A stretch of DNA of 8,742 bases from Desulfonatronum sp. (GTDB lineage: Bacteria > Desulfobacterota > Desulfovibrionia > Desulfovibrionales > Desulfonatronaceae), in assembly GCA_007127655.1 (NCBI GenBank), contig SKYX01000110.1, positions 1-8,742 on the forward strand, in the 5' to 3' direction. Each line of letters opens with the position of its first letter. The first letter of the stretch is position 1. Below are positions 1 to 5,915 of the stretch, piece by piece. A program made the translations under genes and the position numbers. Below the pieces are notes generated by a model. That model worked only from the letters and a program-made list of their open reading frames with translations, was not told where the DNA came from and did not search any database.

Positions 1-734
1 GATCGGACTGGGAGAACGTGGATATCCAGCGCCTGCATGATCTTCAGGAACTGGACCGGAAAATGCTGCGCTGGAACCGCTCGGCCATGGACGTGACCAA
101 CACCCTGGGGCTGATCACCCTGGTCGTTCTCGCGGCCCCGACCGCCTACGCGATTTTCCATTACCTGGAATACGGGTTCGCCCCGTATCCCCCGGAAGCC
201 CGGATCCTGCTGTTCAATGCCCTGGTTCTGCTGGGGCCGCACTGGATCACCGGCACCCGGCGCATCCTGCGGCTGCCCAAGATGATGGTCAAGGTGGAGG
301 CCTTGGAAGCCCTCCTGGCAAGCGCCCAAAAGGAGATCGACGAGGACCAGGTCACGGTGATGATGCTTTTGCGGGGCGAGGCGAAGATTCCCGAGGACGT
401 CAAACTGCGCGTCCGCATCCCGGATGCGCCCGAGACGTTTCTGGGCATGTACGTCCAAGTGGTGACCAACGACGTCAAGGGTACGAGCTATCCCTACGCC
501 TACGTGGTTCTGGTGGCCAGGCAGGGCTACGGGCTGGAGGCGGCAACACGGGACATCGCGCCGCCCAAAGGCGTGATCAAGGAATTCAAAGTAGAAAACG
601 ACGTGGAAGTCCTCGTGATCCGCCAGCATACCACCAAGACCAGTGGGTATCACACCAAGCCCGCCGTCGCGGCGACGATTTTCAACGCCGGACTGGCCAT
701 GGCCAAGGCGGCGGTGGAGTCGGGGCACGCTTGA
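1..734 (+). CDS. Unrecognised protein with two membrane segments (possibly 5'-partial)
   Basis: I do not recognise this family. A GTG at 18 would give 238 residues. The reading frame is open from base 3 to 17 with no stop, and the only Shine-Dalgarno-like bases (GGAG at 11-14) lie just 3 nt before that GTG. The true start may therefore be upstream of the window. Counting from the GTG, residues 29-50 and 63-78 are hydrophobic and look like two closely spaced membrane helices joined by a short Pro/Tyr-rich loop. A charged stretch with helical, possibly coiled-coil character follows (about 88-110). The C-terminal part (about 125-238) looks soluble and alpha/beta, and has no catalytic motif I can name. 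A membrane-anchored protein with a large cytoplasmic domain is a reasonable inference. The next gene follows closely on the same strand, so the two may be cotranscribed. Reading-frame quality and codon use support a real gene; function is unknown. Confidence 0.7.
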   Translation, partial: SDWENVDIQRLHDLQELDRKMLRWNRSAMDVTNTLGLITLVVLAAPTAYAIFHYLEYGFAPYPPEARILLFNALVLLGPHWITGTRRILRLPKMMVKVEALEALLASAQKEIDEDQVTVMMLLRGEAKIPEDVKLRVRIPDAPETFLGMYVQVVTNDVKGTSYPYAYVVLVARQGYGLEAATRDIAPPKGVIKEFKVENDVEVLVIRQHTTKTSGYHTKPAVAATIFNAGLAMAKAAVESGHA

Positions 735-810
735 CGTTTCCGCTGGGAGAGTTATGACGATGGAGACATCCTTGACGGCTCCATTTGACCATTCAGAAAA
801 GGATACATCC

Positions 811-1419
811 ATGACCGAATTCGCAACCAGGGAAGAAGTCGGCGGGTACTTTGACGACATCAAGGCCCTTTTTCGTGAAACGGATCGACAATTCAAGGAG
901 ACGGATCGCCAGTTCAAGGAAACGGATCGTCAATTCAAGGAGACGGATCTCAAGTTCAAGGAGACTGACCGAAAATTCAAGGAAACGGACCGGAAGATAT
1001 CCAGCCTGGGCGACCGATTGGGCGATTTTGCCCAGGAAATGGTCCGGCCCGCCGTGGTCCGGTTGTTCCAGGAGCGGGGATACGACGTTCATGTCGTGTC
1101 ACCCCGGGTCAGCATTCAGCGTGATGGGGAGGCCATGGAGATTGACCTGTTGGTCACCAACGACAATGTGGCCCTGGCCGTGGAATGCAAGAGCAGGCTC
1201 GGGGTGGAGGACGTTCGGGAGCACCTGATGCGTCTGGAGAAAATCAAGCGGTTGATGCCCAGGCTTCAGGACAGTCGGATCATGGGCGCGGTGGCCGGGA
1301 TAGTGGTTCTGGACGAGGCGGCCCGGTACGCCTACCGTCAGGGGCTGTTCGTTCTGGCCCAGAGCGGCGACGCCGTGATCATCCGCAACGACGACCAGTT
1401 TCAGCCCAGGGAATGGTAA
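811..1419 (+). CDS. PD-(D/E)XK nuclease-fold protein with N-terminal heptad repeats
   Basis: The protein has 202 residues from the ATG at 811, chosen because AAAAGGA lies 7 nt upstream and the product then begins like related repeat-bearing DUF3782-type proteins. In-frame ATGs at 754 and 760 (GGGAGAG at 745-751) are possible alternatives. Residues 23-64 are six tandem heptads of the type ETDRQFK, which should form a charged coiled coil. Residues 68-202 match the PD-(D/E)XK layout: a helix with E76, then D112 in EIDLL, then E125-x-K127 in AVECKSRL, followed by helices. All the core acidic and lysine positions are present, so metal-dependent nuclease activity is possible but unproven. Many relatives are annotated only as DUFs and occur in multiple copies per genome. 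It probably follows the membrane protein gene in one transcript. The fold assignment is fairly confident; the biological role is unknown. Confidence 0.8.
   Translation: MTEFATREEVGGYFDDIKALFRETDRQFKETDRQFKETDRQFKETDLKFKETDRKFKETDRKISSLGDRLGDFAQEMVRPAVVRLFQERGYDVHVVSPRVSIQRDGEAMEIDLLVTNDNVALAVECKSRLGVEDVREHLMRLEKIKRLMPRLQDSRIMGAVAGIVVLDEAARYAYRQGLFVLAQSGDAVIIRNDDQFQPREW
877..1002 (+). repeat. Tandem 21-bp repeats encoding ETDRQFK heptads
   Basis: Five full 21-bp units (877-897, 898-918, 919-939, 940-960, 961-981) and a sixth diverging unit (982-1002) lie in frame inside the nuclease-fold gene. They encode ETDRQFK three times, then ETDLKFK, ETDRKFK and ETDRKIS. Units differ mainly at silent third positions (cgatcg/cgatcc-type changes, gaa/gag), so the protein heptad is better conserved than the DNA. 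Because 21 is a multiple of three, unit gain or loss would change coiled-coil length without breaking the frame. Confidence 0.9.
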
Positions 1420-1465
1420 TACTAGAACGACATTTTCGGGCATCAGCCGATCTTGCTGAAGATTG

Positions 1466-1551
1466 AACCACGGGGATCACGGGGGGCACGGGGAAAATAT
1501 TTTTGAGATTATTGGAGTTCTTTCCCCGTGCTCCCCGTGTGCCCCGTGGTT
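1466..1551. repeat. Large imperfect inverted repeat built of 9-nt CACGGGG units
   Basis: This is the main content of the roughly 205-bp spacer between the nuclease-fold gene and the M48 gene. The left arm 1466-1496 and right arm 1521-1551 are 31 nt each and are reverse complements except at three positions, separated by a 24-nt AT-rich loop. Each arm contains three 9-nt units (nnCACGGGG on the left, CCCCGTGnn on the right). The structure would form a very stable hairpin in RNA or a cruciform in DNA. There is no T-tract after the right arm, so it is not a classical terminator, although it could stall or protect transcripts. Similar CACGGGG palindromes are, from general knowledge, dispersed in many environmental bacterial genomes. 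Confidence 0.85.
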
Positions 1552-1625
1552 GATCATCCTGGTCAGGCGATGGAAATCCAAGTGTCGCTGTTAGTGGTAA
1601 GGGAAACTACGCAATGAGGAAGACT

Positions 1626-2975
1626 ATGCAGCATCGGAATACAGGCTTTGCACGTCGGGTGGCGGTCCGGTCCATGACCAGGCGGGATTTTATTTGGTTG
1701 GCCACGGTGGGGAGCGCGGGGGCCGTGGCGGGGTGTGCCGTGAATCCGGTCACGGGGCAGCAACAGTTGATGTTTCTGTCCGAGGCCAATGAAATCGCCC
1801 TGGACAAGGAGCATTCGCCGCATCAGTTTTCCGCGGACTATGGAGCGGTTCAGGACGTTCGGCTGAACCAGTACATCTCCACGGTGGGGGAGAGCATGAC
1901 GGGGTTCACCCATCGTCCGCACATGCCGTACTCGTATCGGTGCGTGAACGCGACCTACGTCAATGCCTACACCTTCCCAGGAGGCAGCATGGCCACCACC
2001 CGGGGGATCATGCTGGAAATGCAGGACGAGGCTGAATTGGCCGGGTTGCTGGGGCATGAGATGGGTCATGTCAACGCCCGGCATACGGCGGCGCGGATGT
2101 CCACGGGCATCCTGACCAGTGTTGTCCTTTTGGGCGCTTCCGTGGCCCTGGCGTCCCAAGGCGAAACCTGGGGAGCCGTTGCCGCAGGACTGGGTGGAGT
2201 TGCCGCCGGGGCACTGCTGGCTCATTACAGTCGTAACGACGAGCGTCAGGCGGACAATCTGGGCATGGAGTACATGACCAAATCCGGCTACAGCCCCGAA
2301 GGCATGGTCGGCCTGATGGACGTGTTGCGCAACATGCAAAAGAACAACCCCTCGGCCATTGAGATGATGTTCTCCACCCATCCCATGAGCGAAGAACGTT
2401 ATCAAACCGCCGTCCGGGAGGCCGGGACCACGTATGGTCACGCCCGTGCTCAGCCTCTGTATCGGGAGCGGTATATGGATCACACCGCCGGGCTGCGCCG
2501 CATCAAGGGGGCCATTGAAAAAATGCAGGAAGGGGAAAAGCTGATGCGCCAGGAACAGTTTTCCCCGGCCGAAACCGCCCTGGACGACGCCTTGCGCCAA
2601 GCCCCGGAGGATTATGCCGGATTGATGCTGATGGCCAAATGCCAACTGGCCATGGACCGGCCCCAGCGGGCCGAGTTTTTCGCGGATAAGGCCCGGAACA
2701 TCTATCCCGCCGAAGCCCAGGCCCACCATGTCAGCGGCGTGGCCAAGCTCAAACTGGGCCAGTTCGAAGCCGCCTATGATCAGTTTGATCGCTATGAAAA
2801 ACTGCTCCCCGGCAACCCGAACACGGTTTTTCTGAAGGGCATCTCCCTGGAAGCCATGGGGCGCCGCAAGCAGGCCGCCCAGGAATATCAGCGTTTTCTC
2901 GGCAGCGTCCGCCAGGGCGAACAAGCCGAGTACGCCCACGCCCGCCTGGTGGAGTGGGGCGTTATCGCACCTTGA
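1626..2975 (+). CDS. M48-family Zn metallopeptidase with TPR repeats, predicted Tat lipoprotein (BepA-like)
   Basis: The protein has 449 residues from the ATG at 1626, preferred because GAGGA (1616-1620) lies 5 nt before it. ATGs at 1614 and 1674 are alternatives. Residues 17-37 read MTRRDF, then a hydrophobic stretch, then VAGC. This is a twin-arginine-like signal running into a lipobox with Cys37 followed by Ala, so a lipid-anchored envelope protein is predicted, probably at the outer membrane. The zinc site is HEMGH at 144-148 (His144, Glu145, His148) with the third ligand Glu206 in NDERQAD. A conserved THPMSEER follows at 251-258. Residues about 300-430 are helical TPR-type repeats. This order matches the BepA/YfgC group (COG4783), which handles assembly or degradation of outer-membrane proteins in the periplasm. 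Exact orthology to bepA is not claimed, because E. coli BepA is a Sec-exported soluble protein. It appears monocistronic, flanked by repeat-bearing spacers. Confidence 0.9.
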   Translation: MQHRNTGFARRVAVRSMTRRDFIWLATVGSAGAVAGCAVNPVTGQQQLMFLSEANEIALDKEHSPHQFSADYGAVQDVRLNQYISTVGESMTGFTHRPHMPYSYRCVNATYVNAYTFPGGSMATTRGIMLEMQDEAELAGLLGHEMGHVNARHTAARMSTGILTSVVLLGASVALASQGETWGAVAAGLGGVAAGALLAHYSRNDERQADNLGMEYMTKSGYSPEGMVGLMDVLRNMQKNNPSAIEMMFSTHPMSEERYQTAVREAGTTYGHARAQPLYRERYMDHTAGLRRIKGAIEKMQEGEKLMRQEQFSPAETALDDALRQAPEDYAGLMLMAKCQLAMDRPQRAEFFADKARNIYPAEAQAHHVSGVAKLKLGQFEAAYDQFDRYEKLLPGNPNTVFLKGISLEAMGRRKQAAQEYQRFLGSVRQGEQAEYAHARLVEWGVIAP

Positions 2976-2976
2976 T

Positions 2977-2996
2977 CCGGTGGTTCAAAACACCGG
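2977..2996 (+). terminator. Small hairpin just after the M48 gene (weak terminator candidate)
   Basis: CCGGTG at 2977-2982 and CACCGG at 2991-2996 form a perfect 6-bp stem with an 8-nt loop, starting one base after the stop codon. No T-tract follows, so it may slow polymerase or protect the 3' end rather than terminate efficiently. Confidence 0.3.
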
Positions 2997-3047
2997 GCCT
3001 ACGTCTCCATCCCTTCGGGGTTAAATCCAATCAATTTGGGAAATCCA

Positions 3048-3070
3048 GGATGGTTCTGAATTGATTGACA
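3048..3070 (+). repeat. 23-bp head module, copy 1
   Basis: A block starting GGATGGTTCTGAA and ending TTGACA recurs at 5717-5739 with 21 of 23 bases identical. In both places it stands 34-43 bp before a TGTAGGGGC palindrome arm. It contains a perfect -35-like TTGACA (3065-3070), but no convincing -10 follows at the right distance, so I treat it as part of a dispersed repeat rather than a promoter. Confidence 0.7.
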
Positions 3071-3104
3071 TATCATCGCCCTCCCTTTCTTGCATCCGCA
3101 CAAT

Positions 3105-3132
3105 GTAGGGGCGACCGGCCGGTCGCCCCTAC
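3105..3132. repeat. Perfect 28-bp GTAGGGGCGACCGG palindrome
   Basis: GTAGGGGCGACCGG (3105-3118) is followed directly by its exact reverse complement (3119-3132), with no spacer. It sits in the spacer between the M48 gene and the small orphan gene. Its outer arms match the TGTAGGGGC / GCCCCTACA arms of the longer element at 5783-5905, so the two appear to belong to one dispersed family. No T-tract follows on either strand. Confidence 0.9.
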
Positions 3133-3158
3133 GCCACCTGCGCAATGTCATGCACACA

Positions 3159-3174
3159 CGGCCTTCATTTTGCA
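3159..3174 (+). promoter_or_regulatory. Candidate sigma-54 (-24/-12) promoter
   Basis: The 16-mer CGGCCTTCATTTTGCA has GGC at the -24 element and TTGCA at the -12 element, with exactly 10 nt between the invariant GG (3160-3161) and GC (3172-3173). The family consensus is TGGCACG-N4-TTGCA. The ACG part is not matched, so strength is uncertain. Initiation would fall near 3185, about 60 nt before the start of the orphan gene. No enhancer site or activator gene is visible here. Confidence 0.4.
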
Positions 3175-3245
3175 AAGCTTCCTGATTTCAAGGCAGGCTG
3201 CATTTTTTGACTACCTTTTATAGCCGACAAGGAAGGAGCAAGACC

Positions 3246-3533
3246 ATGAAGATCGACGGTACCGACAGTAAATTTGTCGGCCATGACTACTTGAAGGCCC
3301 TCCAGGATAAAATTCAGGACCTCAAGCACGGTGTCCAGCCTCTGGCGGATGGGGACCGGACGAGCATTCATCCTCGGCGCGCTTTTACCGCCGAGGGTGG
3401 AGAGGTTTCTTTCGGTGATGCCCAGCAAAGCCTTGAGCAGATCAAACGGGCCGGGCAGGGTTCTCAGCTAGGGGACCTGCATGCCAACCTGAATATGGAC
3501 CGGGTCCGGGACCTGCTCAGCCCTTTGGGGTGA
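3246..3533 (+). CDS. Unrecognised small hydrophilic protein, 95 aa
   Basis: I do not recognise this protein. The ATG at 3246 has a strong ribosome binding site (AAGGAG at 3233-3238, 7 nt spacing), which makes translation likely. A longer frame from a TTG at 3207 lacks such a site. The product is soluble, with no signal peptide or membrane segment. Residues about 13-30 (HDYLKALQDKIQDLKHGV) look like an amphipathic helix. Residues 31-50 look disordered. Residues 54-71 and 82-93 (LNMDRVRDLLSP) look like further short helices. The layout of a disordered protein with short C-terminal helices is faintly like anti-sigma factor FlgM, but the sequence does not match FlgM motifs, so that name is not used. 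A candidate sigma-54 promoter precedes it and a palindrome follows. It probably forms its own transcript. Confidence 0.72.
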   Translation: MKIDGTDSKFVGHDYLKALQDKIQDLKHGVQPLADGDRTSIHPRRAFTAEGGEVSFGDAQQSLEQIKRAGQGSQLGDLHANLNMDRVRDLLSPLG

Positions 3534-3568
3534 GTGGTTGGCCTGTGCGTTTTTCCGATTTCGACCCT

Positions 3569-3606
3569 GATTTTCGTTCCCAGGTTGGAGCCCGGGAACG
3601 AAAATC
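3569..3606. repeat. 13-bp-arm inverted repeat of the CGTTCCCAGG type
   Basis: GATTTTCGTTCCC (3569-3581) and GGGAACGAAAATC (3594-3606) are exact reverse complements around a 12-nt loop. The element lies in the 186-bp spacer between the orphan gene and htpG. No T-run follows on the plus strand, so termination is doubtful, although read-through RNA would fold strongly. GTTCCCAGG palindromes are, from general knowledge, common dispersed intergenic repeats in environmental bacteria. Confidence 0.85.
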
Positions 3607-3629
3607 TCCTCCGTATCCTTTCCCACGGG

Positions 3630-3657
3630 TTGACGCCGCGGCACAAAATATTATCTG
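3630..3657 (+). promoter_or_regulatory. Candidate sigma-70-type promoter for htpG
   Basis: TTGACG (3630-3635) and TATCTG (3652-3657) are separated by 16 nt, with an AT-rich stretch (CAAAATATTAT) before the -10. The start would be near 3664, giving a leader of about 55 nt. I see no CIRCE inverted repeat and no convincing heat-shock sigma-32 promoter (CTTGAA ... CCCCAT), so heat control is not shown by the sequence. Confidence 0.35.
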
Positions 3658-3719
3658 TAGGCACTTTTTGTTGTGTGGCGGATCAAGAATCATCCCTAGA
3701 AAGGTGAAGGAGAACGGAT

Positions 3720-5642
3720 ATGGACGTGAACGCATCGCAAGGAACTGGTGAAACCAGGGAGTTTCAGGCCGAGGTCAAGAAGATCCTCGATATCGTGATC
3801 AACTCGCTGTACACGGAGCGGGAAATCTTCCTGCGGGAACTGATCTCCAACTCCGCGGACGCTTTGGAGCGCTATAGGCATCAGAGTCTGACCGACGCTG
3901 GGGCGGACCCGGATTTGCCCTTGGAAATCCGGATTGCGGTGGACAAGGATGCCAAGACCCTGTCTATCACGGATACCGGCATCGGCATGGATCGCGGCGA
4001 GTTGGAAGCCAACCTGGGGACCATCGCCCACTCCGGGACCAGGAGCTTCCTGTCCCAACTGGCCGAGGGGACCAAGGACGTCAACCTGATCGGTCAGTTC
4101 GGGGTCGGGTTTTACGCCGCCTTCATGGTCGCGGGCAAGGTCCGGGTGACCTCCCGCTCGTATCGCCAGGACGACACAGGCCATGTCTGGGAGTCCGACG
4201 GCGGCGGGGTCTACACCATCACAGCGGCATCCGAATTGCCGAGAGGCACGTCCATTGTCCTGGAACTCAAGGACGACGCGGCCGAATTCGCGGACCCGGA
4301 GCGGATCAAACGGATCATCAAGCAGTACTCCAGCTTCGTGCCTTTTCCCATTCTGATGGACGGCGAGGCCGTGAACACGGTCCAGGCCCTGTGGACCAAG
4401 AGCAAGGGCGAGATCACGGACGAGGAGTACACGGAATTTTACAAGTTCGTGGGCAACGCCTTTGACGAGCCGTTGCTCCGGCTGCATTTCGACACCGACG
4501 CCCCTCTGGCCATCAAGGCCCTGTTGTTCGTGCCCAAGGACAATTTTGAGAAGTACGGCCTGGGCCGCACCGAGCCCGGGGTGAATCTTTATTGTCAGCG
4601 CGTGCTCATTGAGCAGCACTCCAAGACCATTCTTCCGGAATGGCTGCGCTTTCTCAAGGGCGTGATCGATTCCGAGGACCTGCCGCTGAACATCTCCCGC
4701 CAGGCCCTGCAGGACAGCTCCCTGGTGCGCAAGATCAATTCCGTGGTCTCCAAGCGCTTTTTGAAGCACCTGGAAGAGACGGCCAAGAACCAGCCCGAGA
4801 CCTACGAGACGTTCTGGCGGGATTTCGGCTACTTCCTGAAAGAAGGCGTGGTCAGCGACTTCGGCCACCGGGAAGCCCTGGGCAAGCTGCTGCGCTTCGA
4901 GTCCTCCACCACCGAGCCCGGCAAGCTGACCTCCCTGACTGATTACCAGGGCCGGATGAAGATCGCCCAGAAGGAGATCTTCTACATCCACGGCTCCAAT
5001 CGCGAAGCCATCGAGGCCGGCCCGTACATCGAGGCCTTCCGCAAGCGCAACCTGGAAGTGATCTACACCATGGACCCCATCGACGACTTTGTGATGGGCC
5101 ACTTGGCGGAGTTCGAGGGCAAGAAGCTGGTTTCCGCGGACCGGGGGGACATCGAACTGCCCGAGCTGGACGAGGACCAGAAGGATCAAAAAGACCAGCC
5201 TGAGGCTCAAAAGGAACTGGACAAGGTCCAGGCCACGGATCTGGCCGCCTGGATGAAGGGCGTGCTCGGTGACCACGTCAAGGAGGTCAAGGAGTCCAAG
5301 CGCCTGGAAGGCAGCCCGGCCATGATCGTCAACCCGGACGCGCAGATGACCAGTTCCATGGAACGGATCATGCGCGCCGCCGGCCGCCAGGGCGACCTGC
5401 CCATCTCGGCCAAGGACCTGGAGATCAACGCCCGCCATCCCCTGATCAAGGGCCTGGCCACCCTGCGCCAGACCGACGAACCCTTTGCCCGCACCGTGGC
5501 CGAACAGATCCTGGACAACGCCATGGTCCAGGCCGGCCTGCTGATCGAACCCAGAAACATGGTGGACCGGACGTACCGGATTCTGGAACGGGCGGTAGGT
5601 GGAGCAGGGGAGGCTGCGGGAAAGGTTGAGACGGATTCCTGA
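3720..5642 (+). CDS. htpG: HtpG, bacterial Hsp90 chaperone
   Basis: The protein has 640 residues (E. coli HtpG has 624), starting at an ATG with GAAGGAGA (3706-3713) 6 nt upstream. HtpG is a cytosolic homodimeric ATP-dependent chaperone that remodels client proteins with DnaK. The GHKL ATP-binding domain (about 12-230) is intact: ELISNSAD at 40-47 (catalytic Glu40, Mg-binding Asn44), DTGIGM at 85-90, an ATP-lid region about 97-125, and GQFGVGF at 125-131. The middle domain carries the NISRQ loop with Arg327, the position that contacts ATP gamma-phosphate. The C-terminal dimerisation domain spans about 510-628. A very acidic, Gln/Lys-rich linker at 479-503 joins the middle and C-terminal domains. 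Like other bacterial Hsp90s it lacks the eukaryotic MEEVD tail. It appears monocistronic, with its own candidate promoter and a strong terminator. Confidence 0.98.
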   Translation: MDVNASQGTGETREFQAEVKKILDIVINSLYTEREIFLRELISNSADALERYRHQSLTDAGADPDLPLEIRIAVDKDAKTLSITDTGIGMDRGELEANLGTIAHSGTRSFLSQLAEGTKDVNLIGQFGVGFYAAFMVAGKVRVTSRSYRQDDTGHVWESDGGGVYTITAASELPRGTSIVLELKDDAAEFADPERIKRIIKQYSSFVPFPILMDGEAVNTVQALWTKSKGEITDEEYTEFYKFVGNAFDEPLLRLHFDTDAPLAIKALLFVPKDNFEKYGLGRTEPGVNLYCQRVLIEQHSKTILPEWLRFLKGVIDSEDLPLNISRQALQDSSLVRKINSVVSKRFLKHLEETAKNQPETYETFWRDFGYFLKEGVVSDFGHREALGKLLRFESSTTEPGKLTSLTDYQGRMKIAQKEIFYIHGSNREAIEAGPYIEAFRKRNLEVIYTMDPIDDFVMGHLAEFEGKKLVSADRGDIELPELDEDQKDQKDQPEAQKELDKVQATDLAAWMKGVLGDHVKEVKESKRLEGSPAMIVNPDAQMTSSMERIMRAAGRQGDLPISAKDLEINARHPLIKGLATLRQTDEPFARTVAEQILDNAMVQAGLLIEPRNMVDRTYRILERAVGGAGEAAGKVETDS

Positions 5643-5667
5643 GTCTTTTTCATCGCCGATAATCGAC

Positions 5668-5701
5668 AAGGCCCCTGGAGTTGCGCTCCAGGGGCCTTTT
5701 T
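5668..5701 (+). terminator. Intrinsic terminator of htpG
   Basis: AAGGCCCCTGGAG (5668-5680) pairs perfectly over 13 bp with CTCCAGGGGCCTT (5686-5698) around a 5-nt loop. It runs into TTTTT (5697-5701), 25 nt after the htpG stop. Confidence 0.93.
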
Positions 5702-5716
5702 AAATGTGATTCCCGT

Positions 5717-5739
5717 GGATGGTTCTGAACTGGTTGACA
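5717..5739 (+). repeat. 23-bp head module, copy 2
   Basis: This is the second copy of the GGATGGTTCTGAA ... TTGACA block seen at 3048-3070, differing at two positions. It again stands upstream of a TGTAGGGGC palindrome arm (5783), and in the same orientation. Confidence 0.7.
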
Positions 5740-5782
5740 CTTTGGCATCTTGTTTCAGATGATCATGTGCATAATCGCGCCT

Positions 5783-5905
5783 TGTAGGGGCAGGCCTTGC
5801 GCCTGCCCTTCGCCCAGATCAACATGGCGGCACGGTTGAGCGTTTGTTCGTCGATCCTCATCGTTGCCTCGCCCCCTCAGGGCGGCCGCGAGGGCCGCCC
5901 CTACA
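5783..5905. repeat. Composite palindromic element with two inner hairpins
   Basis: The outer arms TGTAGGGGC (5783-5791) and GCCCCTACA (5897-5905) are exact reverse complements enclosing about 105 bp. Inside lie two 8-bp hairpins with 5-nt loops: GGGCAGGC / GCCTGCCC (5788-5808) and GGGCGGCC / GGCCGCCC (5880-5900). The two-hairpin arrangement recalls paired REP elements (BIMEs). This element fills most of the 276-bp gap between the htpG and flgE terminators, where I see no gene. No transposase is present nearby. Confidence 0.75.
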
Positions 5906-5915
5906 TAAGACACCC

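Noticed and set aside
1466..1551. CRISPR-like or intrinsic terminator reading of the CACGGGG units
   Set aside because: The units are only 9 nt with no spacers, so it is not a CRISPR array. No T-tract follows the hairpin, so it is not a standard terminator.
1563..2939. 458-codon minus-strand open frame opposite the M48 gene
   Set aside because: It is the antisense shadow of a gene with intact zinc-site motifs, and it has no ribosome binding site or recognisable domain.
3065..3093. TTGACA at 3065-3070 as a promoter for the orphan gene
   Set aside because: No -10-like hexamer lies 16-18 nt downstream, and the same TTGACA occurs in the second repeat copy where no downstream gene needs it.
3223..3230. 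GCCGACAA just before the orphan gene as a sigma-28 (FliA) -10 box
   Set aside because: One mismatch to GCCGATAA, but no TAAA-like -35 element at the required distance, and the leader would be only a few nucleotides, overlapping the ribosome binding site.
5172..5219. Acidic Gln/Lys-rich stretch in HtpG (about residues 485-500)
   Set aside because: This is the normally variable linker between the middle and C-terminal domains. Its composition is not outside what is expected for bacterial Hsp90s.
3696..5669. Very long open frame (657 codons) on the minus strand opposite htpG
   Set aside because: It mirrors the htpG coding sequence and arises from GC-rich codon bias. The product is low-complexity with no family features, and htpG is unmistakable.
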